Below, piece after piece: positions 25,447-34,763 of a stretch of 64,000 nucleotides of DNA. Location of the stretch: NCBI GenBank assembly GCA_031366005.1, contig JANLZB010000097.1, forward strand, positions 14,239-78,238, given 5' to 3'. The first letter of the stretch is position 1, and each line of letters starts with the position of its first letter. Source of the DNA: JANLUX01 sp031366005 (GTDB lineage: Bacteria > Bacteroidota > Bacteroidia > AKYH767-A > OLB10). The position numbers and the translations under genes are program-made. The notes beneath the pieces are model-generated. The model saw only the letters and a program-made list of their open reading frames with translations. It made no database searches and was not told where the DNA came from.

Positions 25447-26610
25447 ATGCGAAAACTTAAAGTTGCCATCATTGGCACCACCGGACTTCCTGCTAAATAT
25501 GGCGGATTTGAAACGCTTGCTCATAATCTTGTCAATCATCTGAACGATGAACATGACATGACGGTGTATTGCAGTGACAGATATTTTGCAAACAGGCATA
25601 AGCGTCTCAAAAAATTTAAAAATGCAAAACTGATTTACCTTCCTTTTAATGCCAACGGTTATCAGAGCATCATCTATGATTTTATTTCGATTGTGCATGC
25701 TTTAATTTATGCTGACGCATTATTAATTCTTGGTGTCTCCGGAACTATATTACTTCCGATAATAAAAATATTTTCTTCCAAACCTGTAATCGTGAATATT
25801 GACGGACAAGAGTGGAGACGTCCTAAATGGAATTGGATTGCTAAAAGATTTTTAAAGTGGAGTGAAAGAATTGCGGTTCGTTATGCAGACACCATTATCA
25901 CTGATAACCGTGTGATTCACGATTATGTTTCACATGAGTATAAAAAGAATTCTGTTTTGATTGAGTACGGAGCAGATCATGTAAGCAAACAAAAAGTTGA
26001 TGATGCAGCGTTAGCTAAATATCCATTTCTGGCTTCATCGTATGCTTTTAATGTATGCCGTATTGAACCTGAAAACAATATTCATCTCATCTTGGAATCA
26101 TTTGCGCGACATCCATTCTGGAATTTAGTTATTGTCGGATTGTGGAATCATGGTTCATATGGAATATCATTGAAAGAAAAATATGGTAACTATCCCAATA
26201 TTTATTTATTGGATCCCATCTATAACCAGATAGAATTAAATGTGCTTCGCTCCAATACTGATTTATATATTCATGGACATAGTGCAGGGGGAACCAATCC
26301 CTCCCTCGTTGAAGCCATGTATTTAGGTTTACCGGTAATGGCATTTGATGTGGCATACAATCGTGAAACTACTTCTCATAAAGCACTTTATTTCCGCAAT
26401 CCTGATGAGCTTATTCATTTGCTTAACGTAAGCGGTAAGTCTAAGCTGGAAGAAATCAGAAAAGCTATGTATGAGACTGCAGCCACACGTTATGTGTGGA
26501 AAAATATAGCACGCCTTTATAATCGCGAGATTATGAAATGCTGCAAAGTACCGCTAATGTTAATCAGTAAAAATGTTTTTCCTGAATTACAGGAAGAATT
26601 AGCAGCATGA
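25447..26610 (+). CDS. DUF1972-type glycosyltransferase (rhamnosyltransferase-like)
   Basis: From the ATG at 25447 the protein has 387 residues; a TTG 63 bases upstream is in frame but adds no conserved sequence. The N-terminus KVAIIGTTGLPAKYGGFETLAHNLV is diagnostic of DUF1972 glycosyltransferases. IDGQEWRRPKWNWIAKRFLKWSE is the other family block, and the donor domain ends with YIHGHSAGGTNPSLVEAMYLGLPVMAFDV. Characterised relatives often transfer a rhamnose or other first sugar, but specificity is not readable here. Its stop overlaps the start of the next gene as ATGA. Confidence 0.9.
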   Translation: MRKLKVAIIGTTGLPAKYGGFETLAHNLVNHLNDEHDMTVYCSDRYFANRHKRLKKFKNAKLIYLPFNANGYQSIIYDFISIVHALIYADALLILGVSGTILLPIIKIFSSKPVIVNIDGQEWRRPKWNWIAKRFLKWSERIAVRYADTIITDNRVIHDYVSHEYKKNSVLIEYGADHVSKQKVDDAALAKYPFLASSYAFNVCRIEPENNIHLILESFARHPFWNLVIVGLWNHGSYGISLKEKYGNYPNIYLLDPIYNQIELNVLRSNTDLYIHGHSAGGTNPSLVEAMYLGLPVMAFDVAYNRETTSHKALYFRNPDELIHLLNVSGKSKLEEIRKAMYETAATRYVWKNIARLYNREIMKCCKVPLMLISKNVFPELQEELAA

Positions 26611-29600
26611 AATCTATCCCTGTTATTCTGAAAGAAACTTGTGAAATAGCAACAAAAAATTTGAGCTTATTTAATAGTGATTCAACGCAGTGGTGTTATA
26701 TTAATTCTGTGCAAACTTTGACTAATCACAAGGAATACATAAGGTTCTTTCAGAAAGATAGCATTAAATTTTTTGTTTGCACTTTATTTTTCTTACTGAT
26801 AAATCTTTTTGCAAAGGCACAAGTAGTGTCTACGCTTGCCGGCTCCGCATACTTAACCGGCTCCACTGATGGAACAGGAAGTGCTGCGCGATTTAACGGT
26901 CCGCACGGAATTGCCTGTGATAAGAGTGGAAATATTTACGTGGCAGATCGTTTCAATCACAAAATCAGGAAAGTGACTCCGGCTGGTGTTGTTACAACAT
27001 TTGCAGGCAGCGGAAGCGTGGGAGGTTTTGATGGAACAGGAAGTGCTGCATCTTTCAACGAGCCCTGGGCAGTTGCTTGTGACACAATGGGGAATGTGTA
27101 TGTGGCAGACACAAAAAATTATAAGATCAGAAAAATTACTTCTGCAGGAGTTGTAACTACTGTTGCTGGTGCAGGGGTATTTGGTACAACTAATGGACCA
27201 GTAAATATTGCACGGTTCGGATTTTCTTCCGGCATTTGTGTTACGCCTGATGGAAACACTATTTATGTTGCAGATCATAACACCCATGTAATAAGAAAGA
27301 TCAATGGTGGTAATGTTTCAACATTAGCTGGAACAATTTACATTACAGGATCTGATGATGGTGCAGGAAACGTTGCAACATTCAATCATCCTTATGGAAT
27401 TGATTTAGATAACAACGGAAATATTATTGTAGCTGATGAATGGAACAACACTATACGTAAAGTTACTCCATCAGGAAATGTAACTACGCTTGCCGGTGTT
27501 GGATTGAATGGAAGTGCTGACGGACAAGTGTCTGCCGCAATGTTTAATTATCCATGGGATGTTACGGTAGATAACAATGGAAACATTTTTGTTGCTGATG
27601 GATTTAATTATAACATTAGAAAAATTAATGTAGCCACATGGATGGTTTCAACTTATGTTGGAACTGCCGGTGTACAAGGCGCTAATGACGGCACCGGAGC
27701 TGCAGCAAGCTTTGATGGTGCAACAGGAATTGCTTACAATTATTTTGACAATTCTTTTTATGTTGCCGATGCATATAATTATCTCATCCGGAAAATTTCA
27801 CAGGTTTCGTCTGTTACAATAACACTTACTACAACAGCAGGTAACAATACTGTTTGCTTTGGTGACAGCATTGTTTTGCAAGCCTCACCTTCAGGTTTAA
27901 ATAATTATGTTTTTAAAGAAGGAGCAACAACTATTGGTTCTTCTGCAAATGGTATAATAACAATTGCTCCACTTTTACAGGGCAATCATAATATCACCTG
28001 CACCGCAACGGATAATAATGGTGCAACTGCCTTTTCAAATACATTATCAATAACAGTTAGTCCGCAGTTTATTCCCACGGTTTCTCCTTCAGGTAGTATC
28101 AGTTTTTGTAATGGAGATTCTTTAATGCTCACTGCACAAAACGGAGCTGCGTATTTATGGTCGAATGGAAATACAACACAAAGTATTTATATTAACAACA
28201 ACACTTCAGTTTCAGTTACAGTTACAAATGCCAATGGCTGTAAAGAAATTTCTAATTCAATTACTCCAACAGTAATGCAAGGGCCGGTTGCAACAATAAC
28301 AGCAAGTGGAGCATTAACAATTTGTGCAAATGATTCAGTGCAGTTGAATGCAAGTAACGGTTCATCATGGTTGTGGACCAATGGAGTCACCACGCAAAAC
28401 ATTTATGCTAACGCACAGGGGAATTATGCAGTTGCCATTACCGGAGTAAATGGCTGTAAAACAATTTCATCTCCTGTTACTGTTAATCATTTTGCGGGAA
28501 GCCAGGCAAGCATTATTCCTGTAGGTCCTGTTACTATTGTACAGGGAAACACAATTACTCTTAATGCAACTACAGGATCAACCTATCAGTGGTCAAATGG
28601 GTTAACTACTCAAACGATTGTAGTAAACGCAAGTGGAAATTATATAGTGACCGTTACCAATACCAATGGGTGTGTTTCACAATCAAATGCAATGCAGGTA
28701 AATGTGATTGCAGCACAACAAATGATTAATGCATTAGGTTCTACAAGCTTTTGTGATGGCTATTCAGTGTTGTTAAATTCTTATTTCTCACAAGGCAATC
28801 AATGGTATTTTAACGGACAGGTTTTAAATGGTGAAACAAATCAGCAACTTAGCGCAACTGACAGCGGATATTATTCAGTTGCAGTTTTTCAGAATGGAAA
28901 CTGGCTATATTCTGATTCTATACTTGTTCAGGTTTTTACTAGCCCTCAGATGCCTGTTGTTTCCGATACTTCTGTTTGTTCCGGTAATTCTGTTTTGTTA
29001 AAAGCACAATCTCTGGATGGGGCAAACATGCAATGGTATGACCAGGATACAAGTGGAAATTTATTAGGATCAGGAAATGTTTTTACAACACCAATGCTTA
29101 ATCAGCAAACTGTTTATTATGTGCAGACAACTTCGGCCAACGGTTGTACAAGTGTTGACAGAAGCGCATTAACAGTCTATGTAAATCCTACTCCTCTGGC
29201 ATCATTCAATTCTACAATGCAATCTCAAAACGGAAGTTTTACTGTTTCATTTAACAATACAACACAATACGGTGATACTTATATATGGATATTCGGTGAT
29301 TCATCATCTGCATCAAATCTATCAACACAGATAAACCCTATACATACATTTAACCAGGCAGGAACTTATAATGTGATTTTAATTGCAACCAATGCAAGCG
29401 GATGTGTGGATACTATCTCGCAAAAAATAATTGTTAATAACAACAAAGACCTGTTTATCCCTACCACCTTCACTCCAAACAATGACGGAATGAATGATAT
29501 ATTTCGCGTAAGAGGAAATAATTTTCAGGTGAATGAAATGATAATTTATGATCAGTGGGGAACATTGATTTATCAAACCGATACATCAAAACCAACATGG

Positions 29601-29717
29601 GATGGAACAAGCAATGGAGAGCTGGTACAAAACGGAACTTACGTTTATCGTATTCATGTTACCATAAAAAATAATGAAGAGCAAGTATTGACGGGAGCAA
29701 TAACAGTGATCAAATGA
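26607..29717 (+). CDS. secreted NHL-repeat/PKD protein with type-B T9SS sorting domain
   Basis: The ATG at 26607 overlaps the previous stop as ATGA. However, the hydrophobic signal segment (IKFFVCTLFFLLINLFAKAQ) lies at residues 53-72, unusually far in, and most of the preceding 50 codons lie in a repeat-like insert (26622-26757). A downstream GTG (about 26707) could be the real start. Residues 75-400 are five to six NHL repeats (DKSGNIYVADRFNHKIRKV, LAGS). Residues 410-900 are Ig/PKD-like domains. The last 90 residues (FIPTTFTPNNDGMNDIFRV...WDGTSNG) are the gliding-motility/CHU_C type-B sorting tail. It is probably exported through T9SS and held by the PorP/SprF protein encoded next. Confidence 0.85.
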   Translation: MKSIPVILKETCEIATKNLSLFNSDSTQWCYINSVQTLTNHKEYIRFFQKDSIKFFVCTLFFLLINLFAKAQVVSTLAGSAYLTGSTDGTGSAARFNGPHGIACDKSGNIYVADRFNHKIRKVTPAGVVTTFAGSGSVGGFDGTGSAASFNEPWAVACDTMGNVYVADTKNYKIRKITSAGVVTTVAGAGVFGTTNGPVNIARFGFSSGICVTPDGNTIYVADHNTHVIRKINGGNVSTLAGTIYITGSDDGAGNVATFNHPYGIDLDNNGNIIVADEWNNTIRKVTPSGNVTTLAGVGLNGSADGQVSAAMFNYPWDVTVDNNGNIFVADGFNYNIRKINVATWMVSTYVGTAGVQGANDGTGAAASFDGATGIAYNYFDNSFYVADAYNYLIRKISQVSSVTITLTTTAGNNTVCFGDSIVLQASPSGLNNYVFKEGATTIGSSANGIITIAPLLQGNHNITCTATDNNGATAFSNTLSITVSPQFIPTVSPSGSISFCNGDSLMLTAQNGAAYLWSNGNTTQSIYINNNTSVSVTVTNANGCKEISNSITPTVMQGPVATITASGALTICANDSVQLNASNGSSWLWTNGVTTQNIYANAQGNYAVAITGVNGCKTISSPVTVNHFAGSQASIIPVGPVTIVQGNTITLNATTGSTYQWSNGLTTQTIVVNASGNYIVTVTNTNGCVSQSNAMQVNVIAAQQMINALGSTSFCDGYSVLLNSYFSQGNQWYFNGQVLNGETNQQLSATDSGYYSVAVFQNGNWLYSDSILVQVFTSPQMPVVSDTSVCSGNSVLLKAQSLDGANMQWYDQDTSGNLLGSGNVFTTPMLNQQTVYYVQTTSANGCTSVDRSALTVYVNPTPLASFNSTMQSQNGSFTVSFNNTTQYGDTYIWIFGDSSSASNLSTQINPIHTFNQAGTYNVILIATNASGCVDTISQKIIVNNNKDLFIPTTFTPNNDGMNDIFRVRGNNFQVNEMIIYDQWGTLIYQTDTSKPTWDGTSNGELVQNGTYVYRIHVTIKNNEEQVLTGAITVIK
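26622..26757. repeat. second inverted-repeat element, inside the 5' end of the NHL-protein gene
   Basis: TCTGAAAGAAACTT (26627-26640) is mirrored by AAGGTTCTTTCAGA (26741-26754), 13 of 14 bases. The left side continues as GTGAAATAGC, resembling the ACTTGTTATATAGC form of the family seen at 24252 and 31805. The size (about 136 bp) is close to the 147-bp copy upstream. It spans codons 6-50 of the annotated frame. Confidence 0.45.
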
Positions 29718-31738
29718 GAGATAGAGATAAATTCGCCTCACCCCCTGCCCCTCTCCCAATAGAGAGGGGAGCCGTTTCTTGTAATTGTTTAGTCGGTAAA
29801 AAAAAATTATTTAATAACGATTCAAACAAATGTGGTGATTATTTAGTCGGTGAAAAAAAAATATTTAATGACGATTCAAACAAATGTCAGTGTCGGCTTC
29901 CCTCTCCTTTGGAGAAGGATAAGAAGGTGAGGTGTATAAAACGATTCGTCAACACCAAAATATTTTTCTTAATCATGTTGCTGGCAAATAAAATGTTTGC
30001 ACAAGATCCGCATTACTCGCAAATATTTAATACTCCGGTTTATCATAATCCTGCAGCAGCAGGACATAATGTAGAGAATATACGGTTGACCGCCATTTAT
30101 CGTAATCAATGGAACAGTGTGATGAATCCATTTACAACACAAGGAGTTTATTTTGATAAGCAGGTTAGCAAAGTTGGTTTTGGATTGGATATCACACGTA
30201 ATGGCGCAGGTGAAACAGGAATTACAAAATTAAATTTAGGCGGATCGCTTTCTTACCGCCAGTCGTTTGGCGAACATCAAATTGCAGCAGGAATTTATGT
30301 AGGCTTAATGCAAAAAAGTTTTGATCCTTCAAAAATGACTTTTGATGATCAATACACTGAGGATGGCGGGTATAATGCAAACGCAACAAGCGGTGAAGTT
30401 TTTTCATACACTAAATTAACACGACCTGATGCAGGAGCCGGAATTTTCTGGACAAGAGGAACACAACAAAAAGAAATTCGTTTCAAGCCGTTTGCAGGGA
30501 TTGCATTTTCACATGTAAACCAACCGAAAGAAATTTTTATCATAGAAGAAAACAAAGTTTATATTAAAAAAACTTTTCAGGCAGGTGCAGGATATATGTT
30601 GAAGGAAGATGTAGAGATTACTCCTTCAATGATGTATTCAACACAACAATTTTCGCATGAAATGAATGCCGGAGTGAAAGGAAGTATTATGTTAGAGAAC
30701 CGCAACAAAGTGGAAGCAGGAATTTATCACCGTCAGCACGAGGCATGGATTGCCTATGGTGGTTATCAGTGGAACAGTTTGATGGTGGGAATGAGTTATG
30801 ATGTTGGTACATCAGAGATAAGACATGGTAATTCATTTGAAATTACATTGACATACATTCCGAAAGCAAGAGAAAAAAGAGAATCAAGTTACCGGAAATC
30901 AAAGGATCAGCCTGAGAAATTACCTCCTGCAAAAAAGAAAATTGCAGATATGGATCATGATGGAATTGCGGATTCAGTTGACAAGTGCCCTGATGTTGCA
31001 GGAACCAAAGCATTGAAAGGATGTCCTGAAAAGAAAAAGCAATCTAAATCAAATAAGACAAAGCATAGACAAACTATTGTTAAGCAACCAATATTTGTTT
31101 CAGAAAAGAAATCTGTTGAAGTTGTGAAAGAAGAACTTCCCGTTGTGAAAGAAAAACCGGTTGAAATTGTGGCAACTAAACCTGTTGTAATTCAAAACCC
31201 TGATACAGATGGCGATGGCATTGATGATATAACGGATGCATGTCCTTATATAAAAGGTGGAATAAAAACTCATGGTTGTCCTGATTCGGATGATGATGGC
31301 ATTATTGATATGAAAGATAAATGCCCTATGGCAGCAGGCACAGCAGAAAACAAAGGTTGCCCTGTGAAAAAAGAAAACATTACTTCAACAGCAACCAAAA
31401 CAAACAATATCGAATTTGAACCCGGTAAATCGGTGATCAAAGGTTTTGATGTGATTGATATTTTGGAACCTGCTTCTGATAACTTATATGAAGATGCATC
31501 AACAACTATTATCATCACCGGACATACCGACAGCGAAGGTGATGAAATGCGTAATATGGTGCTTTCACAAAACCGTGCTGATGCTGTTAAAGAATATTTT
31601 ATGAAACACGGTGTTTCCTCTGACCGGATTAAAACAATTGCTTATGGTGAAACAATGCCATTAGTGATTAATGACACGGAAGAGGACAAGCAACATAATA
31701 GAAGAGTTGAGATAAATATTCTTAAGAGTGTGAAATAA
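29714..31738 (+). CDS. PorP/SprF-family outer membrane protein fused to TSP3 repeats and an OmpA domain
   Basis: The frame starts as ATGA over the previous stop, but the first 70 codons consist largely of a repeat element. The signal peptide (IKRFVNTKIFFLIMLLANKMFAQ) follows an in-frame GTG at 29927, the likelier start, giving about 603 residues. Then come a PorP/SprF barrel (DPHYSQIFNTPVYHNPAAAG to about residue 390 of the long form), a Lys-rich linker, thrombospondin type 3 repeats (DTDGDGIDDITDACP) and a C-terminal OmpA domain (ITGHTDSEGD, HNRRVEINIL). PorP/SprF proteins retain type-B T9SS cargo at the surface; the cargo is probably the gene upstream. Confidence 0.88.
   Translation: MRDRDKFASPPAPLPIERGAVSCNCLVGKKKLFNNDSNKCGDYLVGEKKIFNDDSNKCQCRLPSPLEKDKKVRCIKRFVNTKIFFLIMLLANKMFAQDPHYSQIFNTPVYHNPAAAGHNVENIRLTAIYRNQWNSVMNPFTTQGVYFDKQVSKVGFGLDITRNGAGETGITKLNLGGSLSYRQSFGEHQIAAGIYVGLMQKSFDPSKMTFDDQYTEDGGYNANATSGEVFSYTKLTRPDAGAGIFWTRGTQQKEIRFKPFAGIAFSHVNQPKEIFIIEENKVYIKKTFQAGAGYMLKEDVEITPSMMYSTQQFSHEMNAGVKGSIMLENRNKVEAGIYHRQHEAWIAYGGYQWNSLMVGMSYDVGTSEIRHGNSFEITLTYIPKAREKRESSYRKSKDQPEKLPPAKKKIADMDHDGIADSVDKCPDVAGTKALKGCPEKKKQSKSNKTKHRQTIVKQPIFVSEKKSVEVVKEELPVVKEKPVEIVATKPVVIQNPDTDGDGIDDITDACPYIKGGIKTHGCPDSDDDGIIDMKDKCPMAAGTAENKGCPVKKENITSTATKTNNIEFEPGKSVIKGFDVIDILEPASDNLYEDASTTIIITGHTDSEGDEMRNMVLSQNRADAVKEYFMKHGVSSDRIKTIAYGETMPLVINDTEEDKQHNRRVEINILKSVK
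29736..29932. repeat. 197-bp CCTCACC...GGTGAGG repeat element with internal 54-bp tandem repeat
   Basis: The left end CCTCACC plus hairpin CCCCTCTC/GAGAGGGG (29736-29769) and the right end with CTCTCC/GGAGAA and GGTGAGG (about 29899-29932) form an imperfect inverted pair. Between them a 54-bp unit is repeated twice (AGTCGG at 29791 and 29845, each followed by an A run, ATTTAAT and ACGATTCAAACAAATGT). A left-end copy recurs at 31845-31880. The element lies in frame in the long form of the PorP/SprF gene. Confidence 0.65.
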
Positions 31739-31784
31739 ATTATAATAAAAATTATCTTGCTTTTTACTTCTAAATCACCTTGAT

Positions 31785-31882
31785 GCAAACTCGAAGTTTC
31801 ACTCAGCTATATAACAAGTTTCTTTCTGAAGACAGAGTTTGTTCACCTCACCCCTGACCCCTCTCCCTAAGAGAGGGGAAAC
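31785..31882. repeat. composite intergenic repeat: ACAAGTTTC-type end plus CCTCACCCC hairpin
   Basis: CTATATAACAAGTTTC (31807-31822) is identical to the right-end region of the 147-bp element (24244-24259). It is followed by TTTCTGAAGAC, close to the reverse complement of that element's left end. Immediately downstream CCTCACCCCTGACCCCTC and the hairpin CCCCTCTC/GAGAGGGG (31858-31878) repeat the left end of the element at 29736. The rest of this 270-bp gap holds only the promoter of the next gene. Confidence 0.6.
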
Positions 31883-31982
31883 ATCTCCGAAAAGATTGGT
31901 TGAACATATATAGACGAGCAATCAATTCACAAGTACAAACATTTGCTTTGTCCCAACATTTAATCTGAAAATTTTTTTAATT

Positions 31983-31990
31983 TACATTTG
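31983..31990 (+). promoter_or_regulatory. -7 promoter element of the M28 peptidase gene
   Basis: TACATTTG is an exact match to TAnnTTTG, 18 bases before the ATG at 32009. No TTTG is found at the standard upstream spacing. Confidence 0.4.
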
Positions 31991-32008
31991 CCCCCTAAAA
32001 ATTTTAAT

Positions 32009-33388
32009 ATGTATAAATATTTCTTTACAATTATTTTAGTTCTTGCATTGATCAACAACATCAATGCTCAATCAAATGACAGCCTTAACATCAGAAAATT
32101 TTATAATGAAGCATTATCAAATGGTAAAGCATACAATTGGCTGGAGTATTTAAGCAATACTATCGGAGCGCGTTTATCAGGATCACTACAAGCGGAACAA
32201 GGAGTTGCTTTTGTAAAGAAGGAATTGGGTCAATTAAAATTTGATCGTGTGTTTTTACAGGATGTGATGGTACCGCAATGGGTACGTGGAGAAAAAGAAA
32301 ATGCATTTTATAAACCAAATACAGTTGGTGCTTTATTGCCTGTTACAATTTGTGCTTTAGGAAACAGCATTGCAACAGGGCAAGGTGGATTGTATGCTCC
32401 ATTGGTTGAAATAAAAAACTTTGATGAGTTAGAAATAAAAGGTCGCAAAGAGATTGAAGGAAAAATTGTTTTTTATAATCACCCGATGGATCCAACTTTC
32501 TACAATACGTTTCGTGCGTATGCAGAAGCGGTTAACTATCGCTGGGCTGGCGCTTCGCGTGCATCATACTATGGAGCAAAGGGAGTTGTTGTTCGTTCAA
32601 TGACATTATCAATTGATGATTATCCACACACCGGCAGTATGGGTTATGCGGACACGGTTCCAAAAATTCCTGCTTGTGCAATCAGTACAAAAGGTGCGAA
32701 TGAATTGAGTGATGCGATGAAGAAATATCCGCAACTGCAATTTTTCTTTAAGCAATCATGCGAAATGAAAGACAGCGTTTTGTCGCATAATGTAGTTGGA
32801 GAAATAAAAGGTTCTGAACATCCTGAAGAAATAATTATTGTGGGCGGACATCTTGATTCATGGGATACCGGAAAGGGTGCAAGTGATGATGGAGCAGGTG
32901 TGGTACAGAGTATGGAAGTGCTTAATTTATTTAAAGCATTAAATATAAAACCCAAACGCACCATTCGTTGTGTTGCATTTATGAATGAAGAGAATGGGGG
33001 AAAGGGAGGCGAGAGATATGCGCAACTTGCAAAACAAAATGGAGAAAAAACAATTGCTGCAATTGAAACTGACGCTGGTGGTTTTAGTCCGCGTGGTTTT
33101 ACTTTCAAAGGAGATTCTATGCAGATAGAAAAAATATTTGCCTGGAAAAAATTATTTGAGCAATATGGTTTGCACGTTTGGCAGCAAGGTTATGGCGGTG
33201 CTGACATTGATCATTTGAGCGACCAGGGAACGATGCTTATCGGTCTTTCACCGGATTCACAACGCTACTTTGATTTACATCATGCAGCAACTGATACATT
33301 TGATAAAGTAAATAAACGCGAATTGGAATTAGGTGCTGCAAGTATGGCTGCGTTGGTGTATATGATTTCAGAGTATGGATTGAAATGA
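32009..33388 (+). CDS. M28 family zinc aminopeptidase, secreted
   Basis: The ATG at 32009 gives 459 residues with a signal peptide (FFTIILVLALINNINAQ). Residues about 110-250 are a PA-type insert domain (KIVFYNHPMDPTFYNTF). The peptidase domain carries the M28 metal ligands and catalytic acid in order: GGHLDSWD (His and catalytic Asp), GASDDGAG (bridging Asp), MNEENGG (general base Glu and ligand), ETDAGGF (Asp) and DLHHAATDTFD (final His). It removes N-terminal residues from peptides in the periplasm or outside. It is a single gene, convergent with the next. Confidence 0.92.
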   Translation: MYKYFFTIILVLALINNINAQSNDSLNIRKFYNEALSNGKAYNWLEYLSNTIGARLSGSLQAEQGVAFVKKELGQLKFDRVFLQDVMVPQWVRGEKENAFYKPNTVGALLPVTICALGNSIATGQGGLYAPLVEIKNFDELEIKGRKEIEGKIVFYNHPMDPTFYNTFRAYAEAVNYRWAGASRASYYGAKGVVVRSMTLSIDDYPHTGSMGYADTVPKIPACAISTKGANELSDAMKKYPQLQFFFKQSCEMKDSVLSHNVVGEIKGSEHPEEIIIVGGHLDSWDTGKGASDDGAGVVQSMEVLNLFKALNIKPKRTIRCVAFMNEENGGKGGERYAQLAKQNGEKTIAAIETDAGGFSPRGFTFKGDSMQIEKIFAWKKLFEQYGLHVWQQGYGGADIDHLSDQGTMLIGLSPDSQRYFDLHHAATDTFDKVNKRELELGAASMAALVYMISEYGLK

Positions 33389-33389
33389 G

Positions 33390-33420
33390 TTTACGGTTTA
33401 CGGTTGACAGTTTACGGTTG
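33390..33420 (+). repeat. short tandem TTTACGGTT repeat
   Basis: Three near-identical TTTACGGTT words follow the stop of the M28 gene. They form a small intergenic repeat between two convergent stops; no terminator hairpin was seen. Confidence 0.5.
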
Positions 33421-33434
33421 CTGGCGCACGTTAC

Positions 33435-34691
33435 TCAATTGCTTTTAATAATCTTTTTTGAAAAATACTTCCCTGAATTATCTGTTGCACTCAATAAATA
33501 AATTCCTGCTACAATATTTTTTAAGTTGATCTGATAATTTTCATCAGATAATTTTTCAATCTTTATTTGTTGAACACGTCCGGCAATGTCAGTTAAATAA
33601 AATTGCAAATTATTTTTAAAATCTCCAATCACATATAAATTATTAATTACCGGATTTGGATATGTAATAAATGCCGGAGCAAAAGAATATTTATTATCTG
33701 AAGTAATCACCGAAACATCCATAACATAAACTCCCGCTGTTTGTGTTCCTATCCATAATTTTCCATCCGGTGCTATTGTCATGCATTGAATATAATTATC
33801 AGCAAGCGGAGAATTATTAGTGTTCCACCAGGTAAACTGCGAACCTGATTTTCTGATAATACCTGAGTCAATACTTCCAATCCACATATCACCATTGGGA
33901 ACAATTTTTAGAGATGTTAAACCTGATGTGGGAATTCCTGATGAAGAAGGATTTTGAAGCAGCCATCCACCAGCCTGAATTTTTGCAATCAATCCGTTCG
34001 ATGGTGAAGCCATCCAGTAATTTCCCGTATTGTCTTTATCAATATCAAATAAAGAATTATCAGGAATACTTGAATTGGCAATGGTGTAAGTAGTGATAGA
34101 GCTATCATTTAAAATATTTACACCGCCATTTACAGTACCTATTATTTTATCATTGTTATCTGGATCAATAAAAATACAAGCAATATTATCAGAGGCAAAA
34201 GAAGAATTTAATGTATTGTAAATAGTCCACGTTTGAGCAGTATCAATTTTTACAAGTCCATTGGTTGTCGCAATCCATGTATTACCTGACTGGTCGAATT
34301 TTACATCGCGTACATAATCATCCGGCAATTGAGAGTTAAGTGTATTAAGTGTTGCCCATGTGGAATCATTAAACCTTGTTAACCCACCTGACAAAGTTCC
34401 GATCCATTTAATATTATTAGAATCAATTGTTATGCAACGGATAGCATTATCCGGCAAGCCTCCATTGGTATTAAATGTATGATATACAATCCAGGTTGTA
34501 TCTTTTAACTTCGCTAAACCATAGTCAGTTCCAATCCACACAGTGCTGTCATTTGCAAAGGCAATTGAACGCACAGAATTTTCAGGCAGCGAAGAATTAC
34601 TTTGACTGAAATGAGTCCAGCCATTTTGTGCTGATGAAATAATTGAATATAAAACAGAAAAAACTAACAGCGAAATTCTATTGTAGTTCAT
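33435..34691 (-). CDS. two-component-regulator-propeller protein with type-A T9SS sorting domain
   Basis: The 418-residue product has a signal peptide (SLLVFSVLYSIISSAQ). About eleven propeller blades of the ligand-sensor type follow (LPENSVRSIAFANDSTVWIGT, LPDNAIRCITIDSNNIKWIGT), which in hybrid two-component sensors form the extracellular region. Here no membrane helix or kinase follows. Instead the last 75 residues are a type-A sorting tail (YPNPVINNLYVIG, GIYLLSATDNSGKYFSKKI). It is therefore a freestanding secreted propeller. It lies 72 bp downstream of the lysyl oxidase-like gene on the same strand and may be cotranscribed. Confidence 0.82.
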   Translation of the reverse strand: MNYNRISLLVFSVLYSIISSAQNGWTHFSQSNSSLPENSVRSIAFANDSTVWIGTDYGLAKLKDTTWIVYHTFNTNGGLPDNAIRCITIDSNNIKWIGTLSGGLTRFNDSTWATLNTLNSQLPDDYVRDVKFDQSGNTWIATTNGLVKIDTAQTWTIYNTLNSSFASDNIACIFIDPDNNDKIIGTVNGGVNILNDSSITTYTIANSSIPDNSLFDIDKDNTGNYWMASPSNGLIAKIQAGGWLLQNPSSSGIPTSGLTSLKIVPNGDMWIGSIDSGIIRKSGSQFTWWNTNNSPLADNYIQCMTIAPDGKLWIGTQTAGVYVMDVSVITSDNKYSFAPAFITYPNPVINNLYVIGDFKNNLQFYLTDIAGRVQQIKIEKLSDENYQINLKNIVAGIYLLSATDNSGKYFSKKIIKSN

Positions 34692-34763
34692 TTTACCATT
34701 GCATTCATCATCAAAAAGTAAAAGCTTTTTTTATTAAGATACTGCTTTACACAATGAAGTTAT

